22,170 bases of DNA. Origin: JAJDGF01 sp031549325. Lineage in GTDB: Bacteria; Bacillota; Clostridia; Christensenellales; Aristaeellaceae. The notes beneath the pieces are model-generated. The model was not told the DNA's origin. It saw only the letters and a list, made by a program, of their open reading frames with translations, and searched no databases. This document shows positions 14,370 through 22,029 of this stretch, in pieces. The position numbers and the translations under genes were made by a program. Position 1 is the first letter of the stretch, and every line of letters begins with the position of its first letter. Where the stretch lies: positions 1 to 22,170 of the forward strand of contig JAVBQA010000055.1 of NCBI GenBank assembly GCA_031549325.1. The letters run 5' to 3'.

Positions 14370-14525
14370 TGGAGGCGCTGCGGGGCGCTGTCCAAGCGCC
14401 TCGCCGGGGCATGAAGCCCTGGACCCCATTAGAATATCAAATTGGCCGCCCCCCAATTGGGGCCAACGGCGTCAGGCCCTTGAAGAGGTGCAAAGGGAGC
14501 AGAGCCCCCCCGATCGTATCCCCCG
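14370..14525. repeat. GC-rich palindromic spacer between prfC and typA, dispersed-repeat-like
   Basis: The spacer contains the 12-base perfect palindrome CCCCAATTGGGG (14449-14460 region), TTGGCC and GGCCAA arms around it, and GGCGTCAGG, CTTGAAGAGGTGCAAAGGG and runs of C. This style matches the GC-rich intergenic repeats common in Clostridia genomes, by recollection. Part of it resembles DNA at the 3' end of recF. No gene is supported. Confidence 0.45.
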
Positions 14526-16139
14526 TCACATCATCTCGTCGGCCTCCAGGCGGTCGGCCGTTTCCTTGAGGATCAGCCCCTCGTTGTTCTCGGAGGCGAG
14601 GCGGATGCTCCAGTCGTTCTCGAAGAGCAGCACGGGCCGCCCTGCGCTGTCCTCGGCGATGGCGGTGGTGGAGGTGAGGCGCAGCTTTTCGAGCGGCTTG
14701 GGGGAGGATTCCACCCATCGCACAAACCGGAACGGCAGCCCCTCGCGCACCAGATCCACGCCATACTCGATCTTCAGCCGGTATTCCAGCACCTCCATCT
14801 GCAGCACGCCGACCACGCCGGCAATCATCTCCTCGCGGCCGATGTGGGGGCGTTTGAAGGTCTGGATGGCGCCCTCCTGGGCCAGCTGCTGGATGCCCTT
14901 CATGAACTGCTTGCGCTTCATGGAATCCAGCGGGCTGACGCGGCAAAAGAACTCGGGCGCGAACAGCGGAATGCCGCCGTAGCGCACGGGGTTCCCGGTG
15001 CACAGCGTGTCGCCCAAGCGGAAGATGCCCGGGTCAAACAGCCCGATGATGTCGCCCGGATAGGCGACCTCGACCGTCTCGTGCTCCTGCGCCATGAACT
15101 GCTGGGGCTGGGCCAGCTTGATGTCCTTGTTGCTGCTCGAGTGCCACACCGTCATGCCCTTCTCAAACACGCCCGAGCAGATGCGCATGAACGCCAGGCG
15201 GTCGCGGTGGGCGGGGTTCATGTTGGCCTGGATTTTAAACACAAAGCCGGTGAACTTCTCGTCGGTGGGCCGGATGATGCCCTGGTCGGAAGTCCTGGGC
15301 GTGGGCGATTTGGTGTAGGTCAAAAACCGCGAAAGGAACGGCTCCACGCCGAAGTTATTGGATGCCGAGCCAAAGAACATGGGCGTCAGCTGGCCGGTCA
15401 GGATCTTGTCCAGATCGAACGGGTCGCCCGCCACGTCCAGCAGCTCCACATCCTCCAGCAGCTTGTCGTGGTACGACTTGCCCAGGGCCGCTTCGAGTTT
15501 CGGGTCGTCCAGTGCGATCTGCCGCACCTCCACCTGGCTCTGGCCGTGGTTGCCGCCCTGATACAGCTCCACCATGCGGCTGTCGCGGTGGTAGACGCCC
15601 TTGAAGTCGCCGTGGGTGCCGATGGGCCAGTTCACCGGACAGGACCGGATGCCCAGCACCTGCTCCAGCTCTTCCATCAGCTCAAACGGGTCTTTGCCCG
15701 CGCGGTCGAGTTTATTGACGAAGGTGAAGATCGGGATGTTCCGAAGACGGCACACCTTGAACAGCTTCACCGTCTGTTCCTCGACGCCCTTGGCGCAGTC
15801 GATCAGCATGACCGCGCTGTCGGTGGCCACGAGGGTGCGGTAGGTGTCCTCCGAGAAATCCTGATGGCCCGGGGTGTCCAGGATGTTGATCCGGTAGCCG
15901 TCAAAGTCGAACATCATGGCCGAGCTGGTGACCGAAATGCCGCGCTGCTTTTCGATCTCCATCCAGTCGGAGGTTGCGTAGCGCGCGGCCTTGCGCGCCT
16001 TGACCGAGCCCGCCTGGCGGATTGCCCCGCCGTACAGCAACAGCTTCTCGGTCAGCGTGGTCTTGCCCGCGTCGGGGTGTGATATGATCGCGAAGGTGCG
16101 CCTGCGCGCCACCTCCTGCGGGAGTTCGGGATGCTGCAT
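14526..16139 (-). CDS. prfC: Peptide chain release factor 3
   Basis: RF3 is a GTPase that removes RF1 or RF2 from the ribosome after termination. The 537-residue product is full length. The G domain has IISHPDAGKTTLTEKLLLYG (G1), KQRGISVTSSAMMFD (G2), LDTPGHQDFSEDTYRTLVATD (G3) and TFVNKLDRAGKDP (G4). The RF3-specific C-terminal segment includes FFCRVSPLDSMKRKQFMKGIQQLAQEGAIQTF and VVGVLQMEVLEYRLKIEYGV. HPDAGKT and HQDFSEDTYR separate it from EF-G and TypA. The ATG at 16139 follows GAGGAGG with eight bases between. A near-consensus promoter lies about 100 bases upstream, and a divergent gene starts from the same spacer. Confidence 0.97.
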   Translation of the reverse strand: MQHPELPQEVARRRTFAIISHPDAGKTTLTEKLLLYGGAIRQAGSVKARKAARYATSDWMEIEKQRGISVTSSAMMFDFDGYRINILDTPGHQDFSEDTYRTLVATDSAVMLIDCAKGVEEQTVKLFKVCRLRNIPIFTFVNKLDRAGKDPFELMEELEQVLGIRSCPVNWPIGTHGDFKGVYHRDSRMVELYQGGNHGQSQVEVRQIALDDPKLEAALGKSYHDKLLEDVELLDVAGDPFDLDKILTGQLTPMFFGSASNNFGVEPFLSRFLTYTKSPTPRTSDQGIIRPTDEKFTGFVFKIQANMNPAHRDRLAFMRICSGVFEKGMTVWHSSSNKDIKLAQPQQFMAQEHETVEVAYPGDIIGLFDPGIFRLGDTLCTGNPVRYGGIPLFAPEFFCRVSPLDSMKRKQFMKGIQQLAQEGAIQTFKRPHIGREEMIAGVVGVLQMEVLEYRLKIEYGVDLVREGLPFRFVRWVESSPKPLEKLRLTSTTAIAEDSAGRPVLLFENDWSIRLASENNEGLILKETADRLEADEMM

Positions 16140-16235
16140 AAATAGACCCTCCTCGAAAATCGGGATTGATTAGATTCCGAAAAAATCGTCGATTACATCG
16201 GAGAGCCTCCCGCGTCAAATTAGAACCAACGTTTT

Positions 16236-16264
16236 ATTGTATCCCGCGAACACGTCCCTGTCAA
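16236..16264 (-). promoter_or_regulatory. Sigma-A-type promoter of prfC
   Basis: On the minus strand a perfect -35 TTGACA (16264-16259) is separated by exactly 17 bases from TACAAT (16241-16236), five of six matches to the -10. Transcription should start near 16229, giving a leader of about 90 bases. It is the best promoter on this strand and may serve prfC, typA and possibly genes beyond. Confidence 0.85.
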
Positions 16265-16291
16265 TCTTTCAGAAATATGGGCAGCTGAAGT

Positions 16292-16320
16292 TTGCGTTAA
16301 ATAGCGGCGGGTGATATAAT
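16292..16320 (+). promoter_or_regulatory. Extended -10 promoter of the HMA-protein gene and probably dnaE
   Basis: TATAAT (16315-16320) is preceded by TGA, a full extended -10, and a half-matching -35 TTGCGT (16292-16297) lies 17 bases upstream. It is back to back with the prfC promoter, with 27 bases between the -35 boxes. The leader (about 16327-16405) can form a small bulged hairpin, GAATC...CGCC with GGCG-ATTC (about 16350-16379), of unknown role. Confidence 0.8.
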
Positions 16321-16405
16321 AGAACGGTCGGAATGCCTTGGGCAAGCGATGAATCCATCGACGCCATCCGGCGATTCGAAGCATTGAAAAGGGGGTTTTA
16401 TTGAC

Positions 16406-16609
16406 ATGGACAAGCGAATCAGCATTGAGGGCATGAGCTGCGGGCACTGCACCGCAAGGGTTCAAAAGGCGCTGGAGCGGCTCGAGGGCGTGAAGGTCGG
16501 GAGCATCGATCTTGAGGGCGCGACTGTGAGCCTGAGCCAGGACATCGCGGACGCGGCGCTGAAGCGGCAGGTTGAAGAGGCCGGATATCAGGTCACGGGG
16601 ATCCAATAA
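16406..16609 (+). CDS. Heavy-metal-associated (HMA) domain protein, CopZ-like
   Basis: The 67-residue product is a single HMA domain with the ferredoxin-like beta-alpha-beta-beta-alpha-beta layout. The metal loop is GMSCGHCTARVQKAL, with Cys at residues 12 and 15 in the M-x-C-x-x-C pattern that binds Cu(I) or a similar soft metal. EAGYQVTGIQ at the end matches the family's usual tail. It is cytoplasmic and would hand metal to a P-type ATPase or a repressor, but no transporter or CsoR-like gene is in the window. The start follows GGGGG (16391-16395) after ten bases. The gene sits alone between a strong promoter and dnaE, 63 bases upstream of it with no convincing terminator between, which is an unusual partner. 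The exact metal is unknown. Confidence 0.92.
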   Translation: MDKRISIEGMSCGHCTARVQKALERLEGVKVGSIDLEGATVSLSQDIADAALKRQVEEAGYQVTGIQ

Positions 16610-16672
16610 GGAGCGCAGGCCGGCGAGGGCCTCCGCCCGCCGTTTGATTTCGTTTTACAAAGGAGCACCGCC

Positions 16673-19600
16673 ATGTTCACCCATTTGCACCTGCACACCC
16701 AATACAGCCTGCTCGACGGCGCGTGCCGCATCGACCGGCTGATGGACAAGCTCGCCTCCATGGGCCACACCGCTTGCGCCATCACCGACCACGGCGCGAT
16801 GTACGGCGTGGTCGATTTTTATCTGGCGTGCCAGGCGCGGGGCATCCACCCGGTGATCGGGTCGGAGGTGTATGTCTGCGAGGACATGGACGACAAGGCC
16901 AGCGCCGCCCGCGACTACAACCACCTGATCCTGCTGTGCGAGAACGACACCGGCTATCACAACCTGGTCAAGCTGGTTTCGGAGGGTTTTACGCGCGGGT
17001 TTTACTATAAGCCGAGGGTCGACTACAAGCTGCTGCAGGCCCACAGCGAGGGCCTGATCGCCCTCTCCGCCTGCCTGTCGGGCGCGATTCCAAGGCTGCT
17101 GCTCGACGGCCGCGACGGCGACGCGCGCAAGGCGGCCCAGCGCTACATCGACATCTTCGGCAAGGATAACTTCTTCATCGAGCTGATGGACCACGGGCTG
17201 GCCGAGCAGAAGCAGGTGCTGTCCCCGCTGATCAAGCTGGCGCGGGAGATGGGGCTGGGCCTGGTGGCCACCAACGACTGCCACTACATCGACCAGAAGG
17301 ACGCCGAGGCCCAGGAAGTGCTGATGTGCATTCAGACCGGCAAGACGCTGCTGGACGAGAACCGCATGAAGATGGAGACCGACCAGCTGTTCGTCAAGAG
17401 CGAGGACGAGATGCGCAGGCTGTTCCCCGGCCTGGACGAGGCCATCGAGAACACGGGCAAAATCGCGCAGCGCTGCCACGTGGAATTTGATTTCAACTCG
17501 CGCCATCTGCCCCGGTTCCCGGTGGCGGCTGGCCAGGATCCCGCCGCGCTGCTGGAGCAACTGTGCCGAAAGGGCTTATCAGAAAAGTACGGCCCGGACA
17601 GGGCCGACGCCCACGAGCGGCTGGACTACGAGCTCGGGGTCATCCGGTCCATGGGCTTTGTGGACTACTTCCTGATCGTGTGGGACTTCATCAAGTACGC
17701 CAAGGACAACGGCATCCTGGTCGGCCCCGGTCGCGGCAGCGGCGCGGGCTCGATCGTGGCGTACTCGCTGAACATTACCTCCATCGACCCGCTGAAATAC
17801 AACCTGCTTTTCGAGCGGTTCCTGAACCCGGAGCGCATCTCGATGCCCGATCTGGACATCGACTTTGACTACGAGCGGCGCGGCGAAGTGATCGACTACG
17901 TGGCGCGGCGCTACGGCGCGGACCATGTGGCGCAGATCATCACCTTCGGCACCATGGCCGCCAAGGCGGTCATCCGGGACGTGGGGCGCGTGCTGGACAT
18001 GAGCTATCAAGAGGTGGACGAGATCGCCAAAATGATCCCGTTCGACCTGAACATGACGCTGGACAAGGCCATTTCGGCCAACAAGGATTTGGCGGCAAGC
18101 ATCGAGAACGACGAGCGCGTGGCGCGGCTGATCGACACCGCGAAGAAGCTCGAGGGCATGCCCCGCCACGCCTCCACCCACGCCGCGGGCGTGCTGATCA
18201 CCGGAAAACCCGTGTCCGACTACGTGCCGCTGCAGACCAACGACGAGGTCATCACCACCCAGTTCCCCATGGGCATCGTGGAATCGCTGGGCCTGCTGAA
18301 GATGGACTTTCTGGGCCTGCGCACGCTGACGGTCATCGGCGACAGCCTGAAGATGATCGAACAGGGCGGCGGCCCAAAGCTCTCCCCCGAGGACATCCCG
18401 CTGGACGACCCGCTGATTTACAGGATGATCGCCTCCGGCGACACGGACGGCATCTTCCAGCTGGAATCCTCGGGCATGAGAAACTTCCTGATGGCCATGA
18501 AGCCCGAGAACTTTGAGGACATCATCGCCGCCATCTCGCTGTACCGCCCCGGCCCGATGGACTCCATTCCGCGCTACATCCACGGCAAGCAGAAGCCGGA
18601 GACCGTGGAGTACCTGGACCCCAAGCTCAAGCCGATTCTGGACGTGACCTACGGCTGCATGGTGTATCAGGAGCAGGTGATGCAGATCGTCCGCGACCTG
18701 GCGGGGTACTCCATGGGCCGGTCTGACCTCGTTCGCCGCGCCATGTCCAAGAAAAAGCATGACGTGATGGCCAAGGAGAAGGAGTACTTCATCCACGGCA
18801 AGCTGGACGCGCAGGGCAACGTGGAGGTGCCGGGGGCGGTTCGCCTGGGGGTTTCTGAGCGCGCCGCCGAGCGGCTGTTCGACGAGATGACCGCGTTCGC
18901 CAGCTACGCCTTCAACAAATCCCACGCGGCGGCCTACGGCGTGGTAGCCGCGCAGACCGCCTGGCTGAAGGTGAACCATCCGGTGCCGTTCATGGCGGCG
19001 CTGATGAACTCGGTCACCGGCAATGCCGACAAGGTGGCCTACTACATCCAGTATTGTGTGAAGAACGGCATCAAGGTGCTGCCGCCCGACGTGAACATGA
19101 GCCATGACCGGTTTTCGGTGGACTATACACAGCAATCCCCCGCCATACGGTTTGGGCTCAGCGCCGTCAAGAACGTGGGCCACGGCGCGATCCGCGCCAT
19201 CACGGGCGAGCGCCAGGCGAGCGGACCGTATCGCGACCTGTTTGATTTCGTGCAGCGGGTGGAGTCCGGCGCGGTGAACAAGAAGGCGCTGGAGTGCCTG
19301 ATCAAGGCCGGCGCGCTGGATCAGCTGCCCGGCGCCAGGTCGCAAAAGCTGTGCGTGTTCGAGCGCGCGGTAGACGGCGCGGTCAAGAGCAGGAAGGGGC
19401 TGGCGGAGGGCCAGGTGTCGCTGTTTGGCAGCGCCGCCGAAACCCAGATCGAAGCCCCGGTGAACAAGTTGCCCAATGTGCCCCCCACCGACCGTATGAC
19501 CATGCTGCAGATGGAAAAGGAGATGACCGGGGTGTACATCTCCGGTCACCCGCTGGACGCGTACCGCGAGGAGCTGTCGCGCCTTGAGTACGACAGCAAA

Positions 19601-20251
19601 AAGCTGGCCGACCTGATGGAGGAAGCGCCCGACCAGGCGCGCGCGCTGGATGGCCAGACAGTGCGTCTGGGCGGCATCATCACCGACCGGCGCACCAAGG
19701 CCACGCGATCCGGCGGCATGATGGCGTTTGTGCAGCTGGAGGATCTGTTCGGCGCCACCGAGTGCCTGGTGTTCCCCCGCGTGTTTGAGCGCGAGGGGGC
19801 AAAGCTCATGCCCGATTCGATGGTCATCGCCCAGGGCAAGCTGTCCATATCGGATGAGGACGCCCCGAAACTCCTGCTCGACCGGGTGTACCCCATCGCG
19901 GGCGCGCCGCCCCAGATGCGGCGGGAACCCGCCAACGGCGCAGCGCATCCCGATCCGGCCGACGGGTCCGATTTGCCCGAGTGCATCCGCGGGCGGATCG
20001 AGTTCGTGTCCGAGCGCAGCGCGCAGCCCGAAAAGCGCAAGCTGTTCTTGCGCATCGCGGATCTGGATGCGCGCGAAGGCGTTGCGCTACTTCTGATGCC
20101 CACCCCCGGCCGCATCCCGGTGAAGTTCTATCTGCAGGACACCAAGGAATACCTCGACGCCCCGCGCAACCTGTGGGTGGACGAGAAATTCAATCTGCAG
20201 GCGCTGGTGGCGCTGCTGGGCGAGGAAAATGTGGTGCTCAAGGGCGCATAG
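16673..20251 (+). CDS. dnaE: DNA polymerase III subunit alpha
   Basis: DnaE is a replicative (or, in Firmicutes with PolC, primer-extending) C-family polymerase. The 1192-residue protein starts with an intact PHP domain: THLHLHTQYSLLDG, ITDHGAMYGVV, GSEVYV, YNHLILL, SACLSG and ATNDCHYI retain the metal ligands, so it may keep intrinsic nuclease or structural metal binding. The palm has GRGSGAGSIVAYSL and PDLDIDFDYERR (Asp393, Asp395), with the third catalytic Asp545 in KMDFLGLRTLTVI. Fingers include MVYQEQVMQIVRDLAGYSMG and FASYAFNKSHAAAYG. Then come a helix-hairpin-helix (GLSAVKNVG) and an OB fold (VRLGGIITDRRTK...MMAFVQLEDLFG). The C-terminal 150 residues end weakly conserved. The ATG follows AGGAG. 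It is read from the promoter before the HMA gene, or a weaker one not seen. Confidence 0.97.
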   Translation: MFTHLHLHTQYSLLDGACRIDRLMDKLASMGHTACAITDHGAMYGVVDFYLACQARGIHPVIGSEVYVCEDMDDKASAARDYNHLILLCENDTGYHNLVKLVSEGFTRGFYYKPRVDYKLLQAHSEGLIALSACLSGAIPRLLLDGRDGDARKAAQRYIDIFGKDNFFIELMDHGLAEQKQVLSPLIKLAREMGLGLVATNDCHYIDQKDAEAQEVLMCIQTGKTLLDENRMKMETDQLFVKSEDEMRRLFPGLDEAIENTGKIAQRCHVEFDFNSRHLPRFPVAAGQDPAALLEQLCRKGLSEKYGPDRADAHERLDYELGVIRSMGFVDYFLIVWDFIKYAKDNGILVGPGRGSGAGSIVAYSLNITSIDPLKYNLLFERFLNPERISMPDLDIDFDYERRGEVIDYVARRYGADHVAQIITFGTMAAKAVIRDVGRVLDMSYQEVDEIAKMIPFDLNMTLDKAISANKDLAASIENDERVARLIDTAKKLEGMPRHASTHAAGVLITGKPVSDYVPLQTNDEVITTQFPMGIVESLGLLKMDFLGLRTLTVIGDSLKMIEQGGGPKLSPEDIPLDDPLIYRMIASGDTDGIFQLESSGMRNFLMAMKPENFEDIIAAISLYRPGPMDSIPRYIHGKQKPETVEYLDPKLKPILDVTYGCMVYQEQVMQIVRDLAGYSMGRSDLVRRAMSKKKHDVMAKEKEYFIHGKLDAQGNVEVPGAVRLGVSERAAERLFDEMTAFASYAFNKSHAAAYGVVAAQTAWLKVNHPVPFMAALMNSVTGNADKVAYYIQYCVKNGIKVLPPDVNMSHDRFSVDYTQQSPAIRFGLSAVKNVGHGAIRAITGERQASGPYRDLFDFVQRVESGAVNKKALECLIKAGALDQLPGARSQKLCVFERAVDGAVKSRKGLAEGQVSLFGSAAETQIEAPVNKLPNVPPTDRMTMLQMEKEMTGVYISGHPLDAYREELSRLEYDSKKLADLMEEAPDQARALDGQTVRLGGIITDRRTKATRSGGMMAFVQLEDLFGATECLVFPRVFEREGAKLMPDSMVIAQGKLSISDEDAPKLLLDRVYPIAGAPPQMRREPANGAAHPDPADGSDLPECIRGRIEFVSERSAQPEKRKLFLRIADLDAREGVALLLMPTPGRIPVKFYLQDTKEYLDAPRNLWVDEKFNLQALVALLGEENVVLKGA

Positions 20252-20313
20252 GCAACCATTGGCAACGGCCCCCCGTCTAACGTGCAAATCCAATTGCATG
20301 AGGGGGGAAACCG

Positions 20314-21015
20314 ATGAAGAAGTTTTTGATGGTGGGACTGGTTCTGATCCTGACGCTTGGTCTGTGCGCGGGCGCGCTGGCCAGCGACGACGATGACCAC
20401 AAGATCACGGTGATGGGCAACGCGACGATCAAGGTCAAGCCGGACGTGGCTTACGTGACGCTGGGCGTGCAGACCGAGGCCAAGGACGCCAAGACGGCTC
20501 AGTCCGACAACACCAACACCATGAACGACGTGATCGAGGCGATCAAGGGCGTGGGCATCGCCGACAAGGACATCAAAACGGACGGATTCTATATCAACCC
20601 CAACTACAACTACGAAACCCAGCAGACCACCGGCTACAGCGCCTCCAACAGCGTGACGGTGACCCTTCGGGACATCGGGCAGCTGAGCACGGTGATTGAC
20701 GCGGCGATCGACGCCGGAGCGAACAACGCCAACAGCGTGTCGTTCAACGTGTCGGAACCCTCGCCGCACTACGCCCAGGCGCTGAAGGACGCGGTTGCCG
20801 ACGCCAAGACCCGCGGCGAGGCGATTGCCGAGGCGCTGGGGGTGAAGCTCTCCCTGCCGCTGGAAGTGGCCGAGCAGAACAATGACGAGTGGTATGGATC
20901 CGCGATGGGCAACTATAACTCAGTCGGCGCCGGCGATGCCGGCGGGGAGTCGACGCCCATCCAGTCGGGCGAGATCGAGATCACGGCCCGGGTGCAGGTG
21001 ACCTACGGATACTGA
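20314..21015 (+). CDS. Secreted SIMPL-domain (DUF541) protein
   Basis: The 233-residue product has a type I signal peptide (MKKFLMVGLVLILTLGLCAGALA, cut before SDDDD) and a DUF541/SIMPL domain. Features are ITVMGNATIKVKPDVAYVTLGVQTEAKDA, the DIKTDGFYINPNYNYE segment and VTVTLRDIGQLSTVIDAAIDAGANNANSVSFNVSE. ALKDAVADAKTRGEAIAEALGVKL and a last strand IEITARVQVTYGY complete it. Relatives (such as E. coli YggE and the BP26 antigen) are extracytoplasmic, form channel-like oligomers in at least one case, and are tied to oxidative or envelope stress; the exact activity is not known. GAGGGGGG precedes the ATG. It starts 62 bases after dnaE with no clear promoter between, so it may be read through or from an unseen promoter. 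A long hairpin follows. Confidence 0.9.
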   Translation: MKKFLMVGLVLILTLGLCAGALASDDDDHKITVMGNATIKVKPDVAYVTLGVQTEAKDAKTAQSDNTNTMNDVIEAIKGVGIADKDIKTDGFYINPNYNYETQQTTGYSASNSVTVTLRDIGQLSTVIDAAIDAGANNANSVSFNVSEPSPHYAQALKDAVADAKTRGEAIAEALGVKLSLPLEVAEQNNDEWYGSAMGNYNSVGAGDAGGESTPIQSGEIEITARVQVTYGY

Positions 21016-21031
21016 TGTGCCTTGAAACGAG

Positions 21032-21076
21032 CGGGGGAAGGGCCCAGGGGATTGAACCCTCTGGGCCCTTCCCCCG
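21032..21076. terminator. Very long hairpin between convergent genes, probable bidirectional terminator
   Basis: Bases 21032-21050 pair with 21058-21076 to give a 19-bp stem with only one G-T wobble (21048/21060) and a 7-base loop. The stem includes CGGGGGAAGGGCCCAG. T-runs are short on both sides (GTTTG on plus, CGTTTC on minus). It lies 17 bases after the SIMPL gene and 14 before the end of the convergent Dabb gene. Confidence 0.8.
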
Positions 21077-21090
21077 TTTGCTTCGAGGCT

Positions 21091-21378
21091 TCATATCGTG
21101 TAGTCGCACGCCACCGATCCGGATCTCACCTCATGCATCCGCTTCTTCACCGGCAGGTGCGCCGGATGCGTCTGATATCCCTCGAACGCCGCGCGATCGG
21201 TGAACAGCGTGATCAGCGCCAGATCATAGCTGCGGTCCGAGAAATACTCGTCGCCGCCCGCCTCGACCTCCAGCAGACCGTCCACCTTGCCCAGCATCCC
21301 CTTGAAGTTCGCCACCAGCTCCGGGATGTCCTTTTTGAATTCATCCTTGATCTGAAATAACACGATGTGCCTGAACAT
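21091..21378 (-). CDS. Dabb (stress-response A/B barrel) domain protein
   Basis: The product is 95 residues, the usual size of a single Dabb domain, which forms a dimeric ferredoxin-like alpha-beta barrel. MFRHIVLFQIKDEFKKDIPELVANF is the family-typical opening, with the conserved His after the first strand. DRSYDLALITLFTDRAAFEGYQTHPAHLPVKKRM is the C-terminal half with the H-P-x-H motif. Members are known from plants and many bacteria, with mixed or unknown roles; a few act as cyclases or heme-like enzymes. I chose ATG 21378 to match the family; ATG 21387 fits the GGAGGGGGG site at a shorter distance and would add three residues. The longer open frame upstream runs through the promoter and is not coding. 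Confidence 0.88.
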   Translation of the reverse strand: MFRHIVLFQIKDEFKKDIPELVANFKGMLGKVDGLLEVEAGGDEYFSDRSYDLALITLFTDRAAFEGYQTHPAHLPVKKRMHEVRSGSVACDYTI

Positions 21379-21408
21379 GCGCCCCATCCCCCCTCCAATT
21401 TCCATTCC

Positions 21409-21437
21409 AGTATAGCACAACCGCAGGCCCATGTGGT
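21409..21437 (-). promoter_or_regulatory. Extended -10 promoter of the Dabb gene
   Basis: On the minus strand TATACT (21414-21409) is preceded by TGC, an extended -10. The -35 window 17 bases upstream reads ACCACA. It overlaps the -10 of the opposing promoter. The leader would be about 24 bases. Confidence 0.65.
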
Positions 21438-21442
21438 ATACT
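21414..21442 (+). promoter_or_regulatory. Extended -10 promoter of the XRE-cupin gene
   Basis: TATACT (21437-21442) is preceded by TGG, an extended -10. The -35 window 17 bases upstream reads AGCACA and coincides with the -10 end of the opposing promoter, so polymerase can use only one direction at a time. Confidence 0.65.
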
Positions 21443-21474
21443 GAATCAAAGCCAAGCACAGGAGGCGGTCAACC

Positions 21475-22029
21475 ATGACGGAACAGGTGAAGCAAATCGC
21501 GCTGCGGATTTTGGAGCTTAGGGAGGGCCTGGATAAGACCCCCGAGCAGATGGCCCAGGAGACCGGCGTCAGCATCCAGGATTACAAGGATTTTGAGAGC
21601 GGCCGGGTGGACATCCCCATCAGTTTTTTGCTGACGCTGGAGCAGAACTACGGCGTGGACCCAACCACCATCCTGACCGGCGAGCCGCCGCGCCTGTCCG
21701 TGTGCGCCGTCACCAGGAAGGACATGGGCGTGCTCGTCACCCGCGCGCACCACTATGTGTACAAAAATCTGGCGTTCAACTTCAACCACCGCAAGATTGA
21801 GCCGCTGCTGGTGACCGTGGATCCCGGCGTCAACGAGAACCTTGAAACAAATTCCCACGCCGGGCATGAGTTTGACTACGTGCTCTCCGGCGTGCTGCAC
21901 CTTGTCGTGGGCGACAACGACATCATCCTGCACCCGGGCGACAGCGCGTACTACGACTCCAAGCACCCCCACGCCATGCAGGCGGGCAGCGACGAATCGT
22001 GCGAGTTCCTGGCGATCGTGATTCCGTAG
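21475..22029 (+). CDS. XRE-family transcriptional regulator with C-terminal cupin domain
   Basis: The 184-residue product has an N-terminal helix-turn-helix (about residues 8-65: RILELREGLDKTPEQMAQETGVSIQDYKDFESGRVDIPISFLLTLEQNYGV). A cupin barrel at about 100-184 has SHAGHEFDYVLSGVLHLVVGDNDIILHPGDSAYYDSKHPHAMQ. The cupin keeps the His-x-x-x-Glu (HAGHE) and later His (HPHAM) metal-type ligands. Such proteins (PuuR/SutR-like) bind a small molecule in the cupin and repress neighbouring genes. AGGAGG (21460-21465) lies nine bases before the ATG. The gene is divergent from a Dabb gene across a symmetrical promoter, so self-regulation and control of that gene are likely but not shown. The ligand is unknown. 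Confidence 0.93.
   Translation: MTEQVKQIALRILELREGLDKTPEQMAQETGVSIQDYKDFESGRVDIPISFLLTLEQNYGVDPTTILTGEPPRLSVCAVTRKDMGVLVTRAHHYVYKNLAFNFNHRKIEPLLVTVDPGVNENLETNSHAGHEFDYVLSGVLHLVVGDNDIILHPGDSAYYDSKHPHAMQAGSDESCEFLAIVIP

Larger units (their letters stand above)
21404..21446. repeat. Imperfect inverted repeat spanning both divergent promoters
   Basis: The left arm ATTCCAGTATAGCACA (21404-21419) matches the reverse complement of the right arm TGTGGTATACTGAAT (21432-21446) except for one inserted base and one mismatch, with a 12-base centre. It creates the two mirror-image promoters and could also be an operator for the adjacent helix-turn-helix protein. Confidence 0.6.

Noticed and set aside
11621..14569. 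A 982-codon open frame on the plus strand over recF and typA
   Set aside because: It is antisense to two well-identified genes; its His/Arg/Gln-rich translation is the usual by-product of high GC at third codon positions.
14844..16082. A 412-codon plus-strand open frame over prfC
   Set aside because: Antisense to prfC, whose GTPase motifs are unmistakable; composition is His/Val/Ala-rich noise.
16618..16656. Terminator-like GGCGAGGGCCTCCGCC followed by T-rich sequence between the HMA gene and dnaE
   Set aside because: The stem has a mismatch and a wobble after four pairs, and the T's are interrupted; too weak to call.
17579..19948. A 789-codon open frame on the minus strand within dnaE
   Set aside because: Antisense shadow of dnaE with no ribosome binding site and a repetitive, non-protein-like composition.
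21379..21459. Upstream extension of the Dabb reading frame to 21459
   Set aside because: It runs through the divergent promoter and the ribosome binding site, and family members begin at the later Met.
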